A stretch of 64,000 nt of DNA from contig NZ_CP011319.1 of the NCBI RefSeq assembly GCF_001865675.1, positions 1,736,001-1,800,000 on the forward strand, in the 5' to 3' direction. The position numbers and the translations under genes were made by a program. Under the pieces are notes generated by a model. That model was not told the origin of the DNA. It saw only the letters and a list, made by a program, of their open reading frames with translations, and ran no database searches. Origin of the DNA: Janthinobacterium sp. 1_2014MBL_MicDiv (GTDB lineage: Bacteria > Pseudomonadota > Gammaproteobacteria > Burkholderiales > Burkholderiaceae_D). Positions 42,354 through 50,917 of this stretch are shown piece by piece (the stretch's first letter is position 1; every line of letters begins with the position of its first letter).

Positions 42354-43267
42354 ACCTGCAAGTGATCTTAGGAAATTTCGCTTTAATCCTGTTCGTGCTG
42401 ATGGTGTTGACGGGCTTTGTCTGGTGCCTGGATGTGTTTTACCTGTCCAAGCAGCGGCGCAAGGCGGCCGACCGCGCCCTGGCCGAGTTCGATGCACGCC
42501 AGTCCAAGCTGGCCGCCGAAGGCATCAAGTCCGATGCGGGCGGCAGCCGCGCCGCCATCGAGGCGGCCCTGTTGCGCCAGCCGACCTGGGTCGAGTATTC
42601 GGGCAGCTTCTTCCCCGTCATCGCCCTCGTGTTCTGCCTGCGTTCCTTCCTGTACGAGCCATTCAAGATCCCGTCGAGCTCGATGGTGCCGACCTTGCTG
42701 GTGGGCGACCTGATCCTCGTGAACAAGTTCACCTACGGTATCCGTTTGCCTATCGTCAACAAGCGCATCATCGAAGTGAACGACCCGCAGCGCGGCGACG
42801 TGATGGTGTTCAAGTACCCGAAAGACATGTCGCAAGACTACATCAAGCGCGTGATCGGTGTGCCCGGTGATAAAATCACCTATGAAAACAAGCGCTTGAC
42901 GGTCAACGGCAAGGAAGTGCAGTACACGCCGCTCGATGACTATCTGGACGACGAAAGCACGGTTTACCACAAGCAGCTGGAAGAAAACCTGACGGGCGTC
43001 AGCCACCGCATCCTCAATGACGAGCCGGCGCCGACGTTGAACTTGCGCGAAGTCAAGGATTTCCCGCACAAGGAAGCATGCGAGTACAACGACGACGGTT
43101 TCACGTGTGTGGTACCGGCGGGCAACTACTTCATGATGGGCGATAACCGCGACAATAGTGCGGACAGCCGCTACTGGGGCTTCGTGCCTAACGAGAACAT
43201 CGTCGGCAAGGCTTTCCTGGTGTGGATGAACTTCAGCAATCCGAAACGCGTGGGCGGCATACACTAA
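42350..43267 (+). CDS. lepB: Signal peptidase I LepB
   Basis: A 305-residue membrane protease that removes Sec and Tat signal peptides. Two N-terminal transmembrane segments (about 7-29 and 84-98) frame a cytoplasmic loop. The Ser/Lys dyad is Ser111 in PSSSMVPTLL and Lys166 in DYIKRVIGVPGD. The box MMGDNRDNSADSRYWGFV is intact. The start overlaps the end of lepA. Confidence 0.97.
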   Translation: MNLQVILGNFALILFVLMVLTGFVWCLDVFYLSKQRRKAADRALAEFDARQSKLAAEGIKSDAGGSRAAIEAALLRQPTWVEYSGSFFPVIALVFCLRSFLYEPFKIPSSSMVPTLLVGDLILVNKFTYGIRLPIVNKRIIEVNDPQRGDVMVFKYPKDMSQDYIKRVIGVPGDKITYENKRLTVNGKEVQYTPLDDYLDDESTVYHKQLEENLTGVSHRILNDEPAPTLNLREVKDFPHKEACEYNDDGFTCVVPAGNYFMMGDNRDNSADSRYWGFVPNENIVGKAFLVWMNFSNPKRVGGIH

Positions 43268-43367
43268 GCAACAAGCCGGCCTGGCCCTTACAAGGCCAGT
43301 CCATGGCTGCCGCGCCGATTCCCCGCGCGGCGGCCAGCCGAATTACTCAGATGACACAGAAACAACA

Positions 43368-44183
43368 ATGAATCTTCAGCTATTGCAAACCCGTTTAGGC
43401 TATACGTTCCAGGATGCTGGCCTGTTGCAGCAAGCCTTGACGCATCGTAGCCACAGCAGTTTGCATAATGAGCGGCTGGAATTCCTCGGCGACTCCATCC
43501 TCAACTGCGTGGTCGCTTCCATCCTGTACGAACGCTTCAAGGCCATCGACGAGGGCGACCTGTCGCGCCTGCGCGCCAACCTGGTGAAGCAGCAGTCGTT
43601 GTATGAAATCGCGCAAAAGCTGGAATTGTCGCAATTCCTGCGCCTGGGCGAAGGCGAGCTGAAGTCGGGCGGTTTCCGCCGTCCGTCCATCCTCGCCGAC
43701 ACCCTGGAAGCCTTGCTGGGCGCCATCTTCCTCGATACGGGCTTCGATGCGGCCAGCACGGTGATACGCGCCTTCTACATTCCCATCCTCGACTCGGTCG
43801 ATCCGCAAACGCTGGGCAAGGATGCCAAGACCTTGCTGCAGGAGTTTTTGCAAAGCAAGAAAATTTCGCTGCCACAATATAATGTGGTGGCGACCCACGG
43901 CGCCGCCCACAGCCAGGAATTCGAGATCGAATGCCTGGTGCCGAAATTGAATATCCAGGTCTACGGCCGTGGCGGAAGCCGCCGCGCCGGTGAGCAAGCC
44001 GCCGCCAAACTGGCGCTGGACGTGGCCGAGCAGGCGCTCGTGAAGTCGCCAGCCGCCAGCCGCAAGCCCAAACCGCGCGCCGCCCAGCTCAAGCTGGCTG
44101 GTATTGCCACCATCCAGAGCGACGACGCGGGCGCCCCGGCGGCCCCGGCCATCGCCGCTCACACTAAACAGAATCGACACTAG
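43368..44183 (+). CDS. rnc: Ribonuclease III
   Basis: A 271-residue double-strand-specific RNase for rRNA and mRNA processing. The signature NERLEFLGDSIL is at about residues 37-48 and the catalytic glutamate region is LADTLEALLGAIFLD. The dsRNA-binding domain spans about 152-222. A 45-residue Pro/Ala/Lys-rich tail extends beyond the usual 225-residue length. The stop (44181-44183) is one base from the era start, so the pair is coupled. Confidence 0.97.
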   Translation: MNLQLLQTRLGYTFQDAGLLQQALTHRSHSSLHNERLEFLGDSILNCVVASILYERFKAIDEGDLSRLRANLVKQQSLYEIAQKLELSQFLRLGEGELKSGGFRRPSILADTLEALLGAIFLDTGFDAASTVIRAFYIPILDSVDPQTLGKDAKTLLQEFLQSKKISLPQYNVVATHGAAHSQEFEIECLVPKLNIQVYGRGGSRRAGEQAAAKLALDVAEQALVKSPAASRKPKPRAAQLKLAGIATIQSDDAGAPAAPAIAAHTKQNRH

Positions 44184-44184
44184 C

Positions 44185-45087
44185 ATGACAGCCACCAAAA
44201 TGCCCGACAACTTCCGCTGTGGCTATATCGCCATCGTGGGCCGCCCCAACGTGGGCAAATCGACCCTGATGAACGTGCTGATCGGCGCGAAGGTCAGCAT
44301 CACTTCGCGCAAGGCGCAAACGACGCGCCACCGCATCACGGGCATCCAGACGGTGCCTGACGCGCAATTCATCTACGTCGACACGCCCGGTTTCCAGACG
44401 CGCCATTCGAATGCGCTGAACAAGACGCTGAACAAGACCGTCACCAACACGCTGATTTCCTCGGACGTCATCCTGTACGTGATCGAGGCGGGCACGTTCG
44501 GCCCGGCCGACCAGCAAGTGATGGACTTGCTGCCGAAGGAAGTGCCATGCATCCTCGTCATCAATAAATCGGACCGCGTGAAGGACAAGGCCGTCCTGCT
44601 GCCATTCGCGCAAAAGATCGCCGCCATGCGCGACTTCGCCGCCATCGTGCCCGTGTCCGCCAAGCTGCATTTCCAGCTGGAAGGCTTGCAGAACGAGATC
44701 AAGCGTTTCTTGCCGGAAAACCAGCCGATCTTTGGCCCGGACGACATCACGGACCGCAGCGAGAAATTCCTCGCCTCGGAAATCGTGCGCGAAAAGCTGT
44801 TCCGCTTTGTCGGCGACGAACTGCCGTACACGAGCACCGTGCTGATCGAGAAATTCGAGCAGGAAGGCGATCTGCGCCGCGTGTTCGCCGCCATCCTGGT
44901 CGAGCGCGATACGCACAAGTCCATGATTATCGGCAACAAGGGCGCGCGCCTGAAGGAAGTCTCCACCCAGGCCCGCCTGGACATGGAAAAACTGTTCGGC
45001 GGTCCCGTGTACCTGGAAATCTGGGTCAAGGTTAAATCGGGCTGGGCCGATAACGAGGCGGGCTTGCGCGCCTACGGCTACGAGTAA
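44185..45087 (+). CDS. era: GTPase Era
   Basis: A 300-residue GTPase acting in 16S rRNA maturation and 30S assembly. G1 is GRPNVGKST, switch region TSRKAQTTRHRITGI, G3 DTPG, G4 NKSD, and the KH domain contains MIIGNKGARLKEV. Start chosen at 44185, directly after the rnc stop, since the upstream extension lies inside rnc. rnc-era-recO is a conserved cluster. Confidence 0.97.
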   Translation: MTATKMPDNFRCGYIAIVGRPNVGKSTLMNVLIGAKVSITSRKAQTTRHRITGIQTVPDAQFIYVDTPGFQTRHSNALNKTLNKTVTNTLISSDVILYVIEAGTFGPADQQVMDLLPKEVPCILVINKSDRVKDKAVLLPFAQKIAAMRDFAAIVPVSAKLHFQLEGLQNEIKRFLPENQPIFGPDDITDRSEKFLASEIVREKLFRFVGDELPYTSTVLIEKFEQEGDLRRVFAAILVERDTHKSMIIGNKGARLKEVSTQARLDMEKLFGGPVYLEIWVKVKSGWADNEAGLRAYGYE

Positions 45088-45115
45088 TCCGCAACCCGGG
45101 GGCGACGCCACACGC

Positions 45116-45955
45116 ATGAGCACCACCACGCCAGCGCAGCCTGACATCGCGCCAGCTTCACTCGCCGTCCCTGCGCCGGCGGCCATTGCGCCGCCGGCCG
45201 CACCTTCCGCACCGCCACCAAGGCGCAGCCGTCCGCCCGCGCGCGACGGCCGCATCACGGGCCAGCCAGCCTTCGTGCTGCACAGCTACCCGCATAAGGA
45301 AACCAGCCTCATCGTCGACGTGTTTACGCGCGAATACGGCCGCATCGCGCTCGTCGCCAAGGGCGCCAAGCGGCCCCATTCGCAGTTGCGCGGCGTGCTG
45401 CAGACTTTCCAGCCGCTGCAAGCGGGTTGGACCGGTAAATCCGAGCTGCGCATCCTCACGGGCGCCGAGTGGGTGGGCGGCATGTTGCCACTGGAAAAGA
45501 CAGCGCTGCTGTGCGGTTTTTACCTGAACGAATTGCTGGTGAAACTGCTGGCGCGCGACGACCCGCACCCCGTCCTGTTCGACCACTACGTTGCCACCTT
45601 GAATCAACTGGCGCACAATGAGCCGGCGCCCATCGTGCTGCGCAAGTTCGAGCGCGCCTTGCTCAAGGAAACGGGCGTGGCGGCCGACCTCACGCGCTGC
45701 ACGGGCACGCGCCAGGCCGTGCAGGCGGGACAGGTGTACGTGGTGGACCCGGAGCGGGGGCCGCGTCCGGCGCGCGCCGCCGACGCCTGGCCTAAGATCA
45801 CGGGCAAGACCCTGCTCGACATGGAGCGCGAAGATTATGGCGATGTGGCCACGCAGGCGCAAAGCAAGCTGCTGATGCGCTTCCTGCTGGCCCATCAACT
45901 GGGTGGCGCCACCTTGAATACGCGCCAGATACTGATCGATTTAATGCAACTGTAG
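45116..45955 (+). CDS. recO: DNA repair protein RecO
   Basis: A 279-residue recombination mediator that loads RecA with RecR. The OB-fold N-domain starts at about residue 47 (GQPAFVLHSYPHKETSLIVDVFTREYGRIALVAKGAKRP), and the helical part contains LLCGFYLNELLVKLLARDDPHP. It has an unusual 45-residue Pro/Ala-rich N-terminal extension. A later start cannot be excluded, but no alternative with a good ribosome site is evident. Confidence 0.93.
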   Translation: MSTTTPAQPDIAPASLAVPAPAAIAPPAAPSAPPPRRSRPPARDGRITGQPAFVLHSYPHKETSLIVDVFTREYGRIALVAKGAKRPHSQLRGVLQTFQPLQAGWTGKSELRILTGAEWVGGMLPLEKTALLCGFYLNELLVKLLARDDPHPVLFDHYVATLNQLAHNEPAPIVLRKFERALLKETGVAADLTRCTGTRQAVQAGQVYVVDPERGPRPARAADAWPKITGKTLLDMEREDYGDVATQAQSKLLMRFLLAHQLGGATLNTRQILIDLMQL

Positions 45956-45994
45956 TGGCTTTGCGGCACGACAGCACTTTACGGATACCATCTT

Positions 45995-46756
45995 ATGAGC
46001 TTTTTGCAGCCTTCCGGCCCCGTCATCGACCTGGGCGTCAACATCGACCACGTGGCCACCCTGCGCAATGCGCGCGGCACCGCCTATCCTGACCCGATCC
46101 GCGCGGCCCTGCTGGCCGAGCAGGCCGGCGCCGACGCCATCACCCTGCACCTGCGCGAAGACCGCCGTCACATCAAGGATGCGGACGTGATCGCCATCGC
46201 GCCGCAATTGCTCACACGCATGAACCTGGAAGCGGCCGTGACCCAGGAAATGCTCGATTTCGCCTGCCGCATCCAGCCGGCGGACGTCTGCCTGGTGCCG
46301 GAAAAACGCACGGAAGTGACCACCGAAGGGGGCCTCGACGTGGTGCGCTATTTCAAGGAAGTGCAGGCGGCCGTCAAGCAGCTGCAAGGCGAGGGCATCC
46401 GCGTGAGCCTGTTCATCGACGCCGACGAGCAGCAGATCGCCGCTGCCGCCGAGCTCGGTGCGCCCGTGATCGAGCTGCACACGGGCCGCTATGCGGATAC
46501 GGACGGCGCCGAGCAGCTGGCCGAGCTCGAACGCATCAAGGCGGGCGTGCTGTTCGGCGTGGGCCGCGGCTTGAAGGTCAACGCGGGCCACGGCTTGCAT
46601 TACACCAACGTGCAAGCGATCGCCGCCATTCCCGAGATTGCCGAGCTGAACATTGGCCACGCCATCGTCGCGCACGCCGTGTTTGTCGGCTGGGAAAATG
46701 CCGTGCGCGAAATGAAGGCCATCATGGTGGCCACCCGCCTCGGCAGCAAGGCATAA
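45995..46756 (+). CDS. pdxJ: Pyridoxine 5'-phosphate synthase PdxJ
   Basis: A 253-residue TIM-barrel enzyme that condenses 1-deoxyxylulose 5-phosphate and 3-amino-2-oxopropyl phosphate to pyridoxine 5'-phosphate. The family start LGVNIDHVATLRNARGTAYPDP, the HLREDRRHI block, CLVPEKR and the C-terminal AGHGLHYTN and NIGHAIVAHA are all present. Located between recO and acpS, the same order as in E. coli. Confidence 0.97.
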   Translation: MSFLQPSGPVIDLGVNIDHVATLRNARGTAYPDPIRAALLAEQAGADAITLHLREDRRHIKDADVIAIAPQLLTRMNLEAAVTQEMLDFACRIQPADVCLVPEKRTEVTTEGGLDVVRYFKEVQAAVKQLQGEGIRVSLFIDADEQQIAAAAELGAPVIELHTGRYADTDGAEQLAELERIKAGVLFGVGRGLKVNAGHGLHYTNVQAIAAIPEIAELNIGHAIVAHAVFVGWENAVREMKAIMVATRLGSKA

Positions 46757-46778
46757 GCGCGCACACAAAGGACGCAGC

Positions 46779-47174
46779 ATGATCTACGGCATCGGCACCG
46801 ACATCTGCAAGATTCCCCGCATCGAGGCGGCGCTGGCGCGCCATGGCGAGCGTTTCGCGAAAAAGATACTGGGGCCGCAGGAGCTGGAAAAGTTCCGCGC
46901 CCGCAGCGCGAAGAACGCCGTGCGCGGTGTGCGTTTCCTGGCCACCCGCTTTGCCGCCAAGGAAGCGTTTTCCAAGGCCATCGGCCTGGGCTTGCGCATG
47001 CCGATGACGTGGCCCGCCGCGCAGATGCTGAACCATCCGAGCGGCAAGCCGATGATCGTCTGCAGCGGCGTGCTGGCCGAGTTCATGGAGCAACACCGCC
47101 TGAGCGCGCAAGTGACCATCAGCGATGAAGAAGAGTATGCCGTGGCGTTCGTGATTGTCGAGCAAGCCGCGTAA
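46779..47174 (+). CDS. acpS: Holo-[acyl-carrier-protein] synthase AcpS
   Basis: A 131-residue phosphopantetheinyl transferase that activates AcpP at Ser37. The metal-binding IGTDICKI motif and the FAAKEAFSKAIGLG block are intact. AAAGGA (46768-46773) upstream supports the ATG at 46779. It follows pdxJ by 22 nt and precedes uvrC by 13 nt. Confidence 0.96.
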   Translation: MIYGIGTDICKIPRIEAALARHGERFAKKILGPQELEKFRARSAKNAVRGVRFLATRFAAKEAFSKAIGLGLRMPMTWPAAQMLNHPSGKPMIVCSGVLAEFMEQHRLSAQVTISDEEEYAVAFVIVEQAA

Positions 47175-47187
47175 CAATGAGCCAGAA

Positions 47188-49092
47188 ATGACCGAAGCAA
47201 GCCCCGAACCGATCCCTGGATCGATCCCAGCATCGACCTTGGCGGAAACGCCGCCCGACCCGCGCGCGCACGTGCTGGCGACCGTCGCCAAGCTGCCGAA
47301 CCTGCCCGGCGTGTACCGTTATTTCGACGCCGCCGACAAGGTGCTGTACGTCGGCAAGGCGCGTGACCTGAAAAAGCGCGTCTCCAGCTATTTCCAGAAG
47401 AACCTGGCCAGTCCCCGCATCGCCATGATGGTCGAGCGCATCGCGCGCCTGGAAACCACCGTCACGCACAGCGAGGCCGAAGCGCTGATCCTGGAAAACA
47501 ACCTGATCAAGGCGCTGCAGCCGCGCTACAACATCCTGTTCCGCGACGACAAGTCGTATCCGTATTTGAAGATCACGGGTGGCGAGGCGCCGCGCATGGT
47601 GTATTACCGGGGCGCGGTAGACAAGAAAAACCAGTATTTCGGGCCGTTTCCCAGTTCCTGGGCCGTCAAGGAATCGATGCAGATCCTGCAAAAGGTGTTT
47701 CTGATCCGCACCTGCGAAGATAGCGTGTATGCGAACCGCACGCGGCCGTGCCTGCTGCACCAGATCGGGCGCTGCAGCGCGCCCTGCGTGGACCTGATCA
47801 GCAAGGAAGACTATAGGCACGACGTGGAAAACGCGGCGCGCTTCCTGCGCGGGCGCCAGAGCGAAGTGATGGCCGACCTGGAAAAGAAGATGCACGCCTT
47901 TGCGGCCGAGCTGAAATTCGAGCAGGCCGTGGTGGTGCGCAACCAGATCGCCTCGCTGTCGCGCGTGCTGCACCAGCAGAGCATGGAAACGACGGGCGAC
48001 GCCGATGTCGACATCATCGCCGTGCTGGTGCAGGGCGGGCGCGCCTGCGTCAACCTGGCCATGGTGCGCGGCGGGCGCCACCTGGGCGACCGCGCCTATT
48101 TTCCCAGCCAGCTCAGCGACGCGGCGGCCATCGCCGAGGAAGCCATCGAGGTGGAAGTGCTCGCCGCTTTCCTGGCCCAGCATTACACGGAGAAATTCAT
48201 CCCCGGCACCCTGATCCTGAATATCGAATTCGACCAGCCGGCCCTGATGGTGGCGCTGATGGAGCAGTGCGGCCACCGCATCAACCTGATCTTCCAGCCG
48301 CAGGGGCAGCGCCGCCAGTGGCTGGAGATGGCGCAGAAGGGCGCCGAGATTTCGCTGGCGCGCCTGCTGTCCGAGCAGGGCTCGCAGCAGTCGCGCACGC
48401 GCGCGCTGGCCGAGGCGCTGCGCCTGGAAACGGAAGACCTCGACAGCTTGCGCGTCGAGTGTTTCGACATCAGCCACACGCAGGGCGAGGCGACGCAGGC
48501 GTCGTGCGTGGTATTCCACCATCACGCCATGCAGAATGGCGAATACCGGCGCTACAACATCAACGACATCACGCCCGGCGACGATTACGCGGCCATGCGC
48601 CAGGTCTTGATGCGCCGCTATGAAAAAGTGGCCAATGGCGATGGCGTGATGCCCGACGTGGTGCTGATCGACGGCGGCAAGGGCCAGATCGAAATGGCGC
48701 GCCAGGTGTTCGCCGAGCTGGGACTCGATATCAGCTTGATTGTCGGCGTTGCCAAGGGGGAGGGGCGCAAGGTGGGCCTGGAAACCCTGCTGTTCGTCGA
48801 TGGCCGCCCGGCGCAGGAACTGGGCAAGGAGTCGGCCGCGCTGATGCTGATCGCGCAGATCCGCGACGAGGCGCACCGCTTCGCCATTACCGGCATGCGC
48901 GCCAAGCGCGCCAAGACGCGCCAGACGTCGCGCCTGGAGGAAATCGAAGGCATCGGCGCCAAGCGCCGGCAGAAACTGCTGTCGCGCTTTGGCGGCTTGC
49001 GCGGCGTGGTCGACGCCAGCGTCGAGGATCTGATGTCGGTGGAGGGGATTTCGACCCAGCTGGCGGAAGAGATTTACAAGCAGTTGCACTGA
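47188..49092 (+). CDS. uvrC: Excinuclease ABC subunit C
   Basis: A 634-residue nuclease making the two incisions of nucleotide-excision repair. The GIY-YIG nuclease domain is at the N-terminus (PGVYRYFDAADKVLYVGKA), the UVR motif near residues 235-260 (EKKMHAFAAELKFEQAVVVR), the RNase H-like C-terminal nuclease around VVLIDGGKGQIE, and a helix-hairpin-helix pair (IEGIGAKRRQKLLSRFGG). A frame start at 47155 would overlap acpS; 47188 was preferred, although its ribosome site is weak. uvrC-pgsA-tRNA order matches E. coli. Confidence 0.95.
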   Translation: MTEASPEPIPGSIPASTLAETPPDPRAHVLATVAKLPNLPGVYRYFDAADKVLYVGKARDLKKRVSSYFQKNLASPRIAMMVERIARLETTVTHSEAEALILENNLIKALQPRYNILFRDDKSYPYLKITGGEAPRMVYYRGAVDKKNQYFGPFPSSWAVKESMQILQKVFLIRTCEDSVYANRTRPCLLHQIGRCSAPCVDLISKEDYRHDVENAARFLRGRQSEVMADLEKKMHAFAAELKFEQAVVVRNQIASLSRVLHQQSMETTGDADVDIIAVLVQGGRACVNLAMVRGGRHLGDRAYFPSQLSDAAAIAEEAIEVEVLAAFLAQHYTEKFIPGTLILNIEFDQPALMVALMEQCGHRINLIFQPQGQRRQWLEMAQKGAEISLARLLSEQGSQQSRTRALAEALRLETEDLDSLRVECFDISHTQGEATQASCVVFHHHAMQNGEYRRYNINDITPGDDYAAMRQVLMRRYEKVANGDGVMPDVVLIDGGKGQIEMARQVFAELGLDISLIVGVAKGEGRKVGLETLLFVDGRPAQELGKESAALMLIAQIRDEAHRFAITGMRAKRAKTRQTSRLEEIEGIGAKRRQKLLSRFGGLRGVVDASVEDLMSVEGISTQLAEEIYKQLH

Positions 49093-49101
49093 TGAATCGA
49101 T

Positions 49102-49136
49102 GGCCTGGTCCGGCGCTGCCGCAACCGGACTAGGCT
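49102..49136 (+). terminator. Hairpin after uvrC
   Basis: GGCCTGGTCCGG (49102-49113) pairs with CCGGACTAGGCT (49125-49136), partly through G-T pairs. No T tract; it may be a weak terminator or 3'-stabilising stem between uvrC and pgsA. Confidence 0.4.
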
Positions 49137-49219
49137 AATGTTGCCGGGCCATGTAGACTAGTGGCGCTTTCTTCACGCTTTCTTCATGTTCAATTTACCC
49201 GTCGGCCAATTGCTTCCTT

Positions 49220-49804
49220 ATGCCTTTTAATATTCCCATCCTCCTGACCTGGCTGCGCGTGGCCCTGATTCCGCTCGTCGTCGGCGTGTTTTACCTGCCG
49301 CCGTCGATGCTGCTGCATGGCGACCAGAACCTGGTTGCCACCCTGGTCTTCATCGTTGCCGCCGTCACCGACTGGTTCGATGGCTTCCTCGCGCGGCGCT
49401 GGAACCAGACGTCGGCCTTCGGCGCCTTTCTCGACCCTGTGGCCGACAAGCTGATGGTGGCGGGCGCCTTGCTGGTGCTGGTGCAACTGGACCGCGTCAA
49501 TGCCGTGCTGGCCTTCATCATCATCGGCCGCGAAATCACGATTTCCGCGCTGCGCGAATGGATGGCGCAGATCGGCGCGTCGAAATCGGTGGCCGTCAGC
49601 TCGATCGGCAAGATCAAGACGGCCGCGCAAATGACGGCCATTCCCTTGCTGCTGTACCACGAAGTGATCTTCGGCGCGATCGACACCCATGTGTGGGGCG
49701 AACGCCTGCTGTGGATCGCCTGCGTGCTGACGGTGTGGTCGATGTTCTATTATTTGCGCCTGGCATGGCCCCTCATCAAGGAAAAAGCGGGAAATCTGCA
49801 CTGA
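49220..49804 (+). CDS. pgsA: CDP-diacylglycerol--glycerol-3-phosphate 3-phosphatidyltransferase
   Basis: A 194-residue polytopic membrane enzyme of phosphatidylglycerol synthesis. The CDP-alcohol phosphotransferase signature DG-x2-AR-x8-G-x3-D-x3-D is seen in DWFDGFLARRW and GAFLDPVADK. About five hydrophobic segments. It complements plsX upstream in phospholipid supply. Its stop lies inside the left arm of repeat copy B. Confidence 0.95.
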   Translation: MPFNIPILLTWLRVALIPLVVGVFYLPPSMLLHGDQNLVATLVFIVAAVTDWFDGFLARRWNQTSAFGAFLDPVADKLMVAGALLVLVQLDRVNAVLAFIIIGREITISALREWMAQIGASKSVAVSSIGKIKTAAQMTAIPLLLYHEVIFGAIDTHVWGERLLWIACVLTVWSMFYYLRLAWPLIKEKAGNLH

Positions 49805-49925
49805 GGCCACTCCGCCTAGCTACTGCGCAGCTCACTCTCGCGTCTCCGTTGCTCGCTGTACCTTCGTACAGCTGCGCTACTCAACACGATATTGAGCTTG
49901 CTCGCTACGCTATTCGGAGGACCTC
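49803..49925 (-). repeat. Structured dispersed repeat, copy B (opposite orientation to copy A)
   Basis: The core on the minus strand (49914 down to 49815) aligns with copy A at 30270-30356. The central hairpin CTGTAC-GAAG-GTACAG has changed at paired positions relative to copy A (GCGTAC-GAAG-GTATGC), so pairing is kept. The enclosing arms GAGGCCACTCCG (49803-49814) and CGGAGGACCTC (49915-49925) pair with each other but share no sequence with the arms of copy A. It begins on the pgsA stop codon and ends about 55 nt before the tRNA promoter. Confidence 0.75.
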
Positions 49926-49981
49926 AAGCCGGTATCGACGGCTTTCTTCGGAATATTTTGCAAAAGACCAGATATTGCCCG

Positions 49982-50009
49982 TTGACAGCCCCTGTAATCC
50001 CTCTATAAT
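49982..50009 (+). promoter_or_regulatory. Consensus sigma-70 promoter for the tRNA-Gly/Cys operon
   Basis: TTGACA (49982-49987) and TATAAT (50004-50009), both perfect, 16 bp apart, about 20 nt upstream of the first tRNA-Gly. Confidence 0.9.
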
Positions 50010-50029
50010 GCTGGCCTGTTGTTGATGAC

Positions 50030-50105
50030 GCGGGAGTAGCTCAGTTGGTAGAGCGCAACCTTGCCAAGGTTGAGGTCGAGAGTTCGAGACTCTTCTCCCG
50101 CTCCA
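50030..50105 (+). tRNA. glyW: tRNA-Gly(GCC), copy 1
   Basis: A 76-nt cloverleaf with GCGGGAG acceptor arm paired to CTCCCGC, anticodon loop CTTGCCAAG (anticodon GCC), TTCGAGA T-loop and encoded CCA. The position after pgsA and before tRNA-Cys matches E. coli glyW-cysT. Confidence 0.98.
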
Positions 50106-50197
50106 GTTTTCTGGATCGTGTCATAGGTAAAAACAGCGAATGCAGTAAAAAGTAGTACTGGCGATGTAGTAGAGCTTCTGATACAATGTTGTCCACT

Positions 50198-50273
50198 GCG
50201 GGAGTAGCTCAGTTGGTAGAGCGCAACCTTGCCAAGGTTGAGGTCGAGAGTTCGAGACTCTTCTCCCGCTCCA
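50198..50273 (+). tRNA. tRNA-Gly(GCC), copy 2
   Basis: Identical 76-nt sequence to copy 1 including CCA. The 92-nt spacer before it contains a -10-like GATACAAT at 50179-50186. Confidence 0.98.
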
Positions 50274-50344
50274 GTGAAAACTGGATCAGCAGTCAAGCAG
50301 CACTAGTAAACAGTAACAAAAGGCAGTAAAATAGCGGTTCGTAT

Positions 50345-50420
50345 GCGGGAGTAGCTCAGTTGGTAGAGCGCAACCTTGCCAAGGTTGAGGTCGAGAGTTC
50401 GAGACTCTTCTCCCGCTCCA
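50345..50420 (+). tRNA. tRNA-Gly(GCC), copy 3
   Basis: Identical to copy 1 across all 76 nt. The 71-nt spacer before it shares only short A-rich similarity with the other early spacers. Confidence 0.98.
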
Positions 50421-50481
50421 GCGATAGCTGTAGCAGTAAAGTAAGAATAGTAGTGTAGTGGCAGAAAATAGAAGCTCCAAT

Positions 50482-50557
50482 GCGGGAGTAGCTCAGTTGG
50501 TAGAGCGCAACCTTGCCAAGGTTGAGGTCGAGAGTTCGAGACTCTTCTCCCGCTCCA
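50482..50557 (+). tRNA. tRNA-Gly(GCC), copy 4
   Basis: Identical to copy 1. It is the first half of a 159-bp unit (50482-50640) that is repeated exactly at 50641-50799. Confidence 0.98.
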
Positions 50558-50568
50558 GAATTCTAAGG

Positions 50569-50594
50569 GGAAGCTAAGCTGGCTTCCTTTTTTT
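50569..50594 (+). terminator. Intrinsic terminator within the tRNA array (first)
   Basis: GGAAGC (50569-50574)/GCTTCC (50582-50587) with T7 tract, lying between tRNA-Gly copies 4 and 5. Confidence 0.75.
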
Positions 50595-50640
50595 ATCCGC
50601 CGCCATGCGCGGCGCGATTAGGCGGTAACCAAGCTCCAAT

Positions 50641-50716
50641 GCGGGAGTAGCTCAGTTGGTAGAGCGCAACCTTGCCAAGGTTGAGGTCGAGAGTTCGAGA
50701 CTCTTCTCCCGCTCCA
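50641..50716 (+). tRNA. tRNA-Gly(GCC), copy 5
   Basis: Identical to copy 1; second copy of the 159-bp duplicated unit. It lies downstream of an intrinsic terminator, with no obvious promoter in between. Confidence 0.98.
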
Positions 50717-50727
50717 GAATTCTAAGG

Positions 50728-50753
50728 GGAAGCTAAGCTGGCTTCCTTTTTTT
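50728..50753 (+). terminator. Intrinsic terminator within the tRNA array (second)
   Basis: Exact duplicate of the terminator at 50569-50594, 159 bp downstream, between tRNA-Gly copies 5 and 6. Confidence 0.75.
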
Positions 50754-50799
50754 ATCCGCCGCCATGCGCGGCGCGATTAGGCGGTAACCAAGCTCCAAT

Positions 50800-50875
50800 G
50801 CGGGAGTAGCTCAGTTGGTAGAGCGCAACCTTGCCAAGGTTGAGGTCGAGAGTTCGAGACTCTTCTCCCGCTCCA
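50800..50875 (+). tRNA. tRNA-Gly(GCC), copy 6
   Basis: Identical to copy 1. It is followed after 42 nt by tRNA-Cys and therefore corresponds to the original glyW-cysT junction. Confidence 0.98.
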
Positions 50876-50917
50876 GTTTTCAAGGTGTGCCGGAAGGCGC
50901 ATCCAAGCAGTTCCTCT

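Larger units (their letters stand above)
50482..50799 (+). repeat. Exact 159-bp tandem duplication (tRNA-Gly plus terminator spacer)
   Basis: 50482-50640 and 50641-50799 are identical: each holds one tRNA-Gly(GCC) and an 83-nt spacer. The ten bases before the first unit (AAGCTCCAAT) equal the end of each spacer, which marks a likely recombination junction. Confidence 0.93.

Noticed and set aside
50003..50480. Minus-strand frames across the tRNA array (for example 50003-50296) with repeated peptide GAGEESRTLDLNLGKVALYQ
   Set aside because: These are antisense translations of the tRNA-Gly genes, a well-known annotation artefact.
50030..50875. Regularly spaced 76-bp repeats resembling a CRISPR array
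   Set aside because: Each repeat folds as a complete tRNA-Gly with anticodon GCC and CCA end; two of the spacers are identical.
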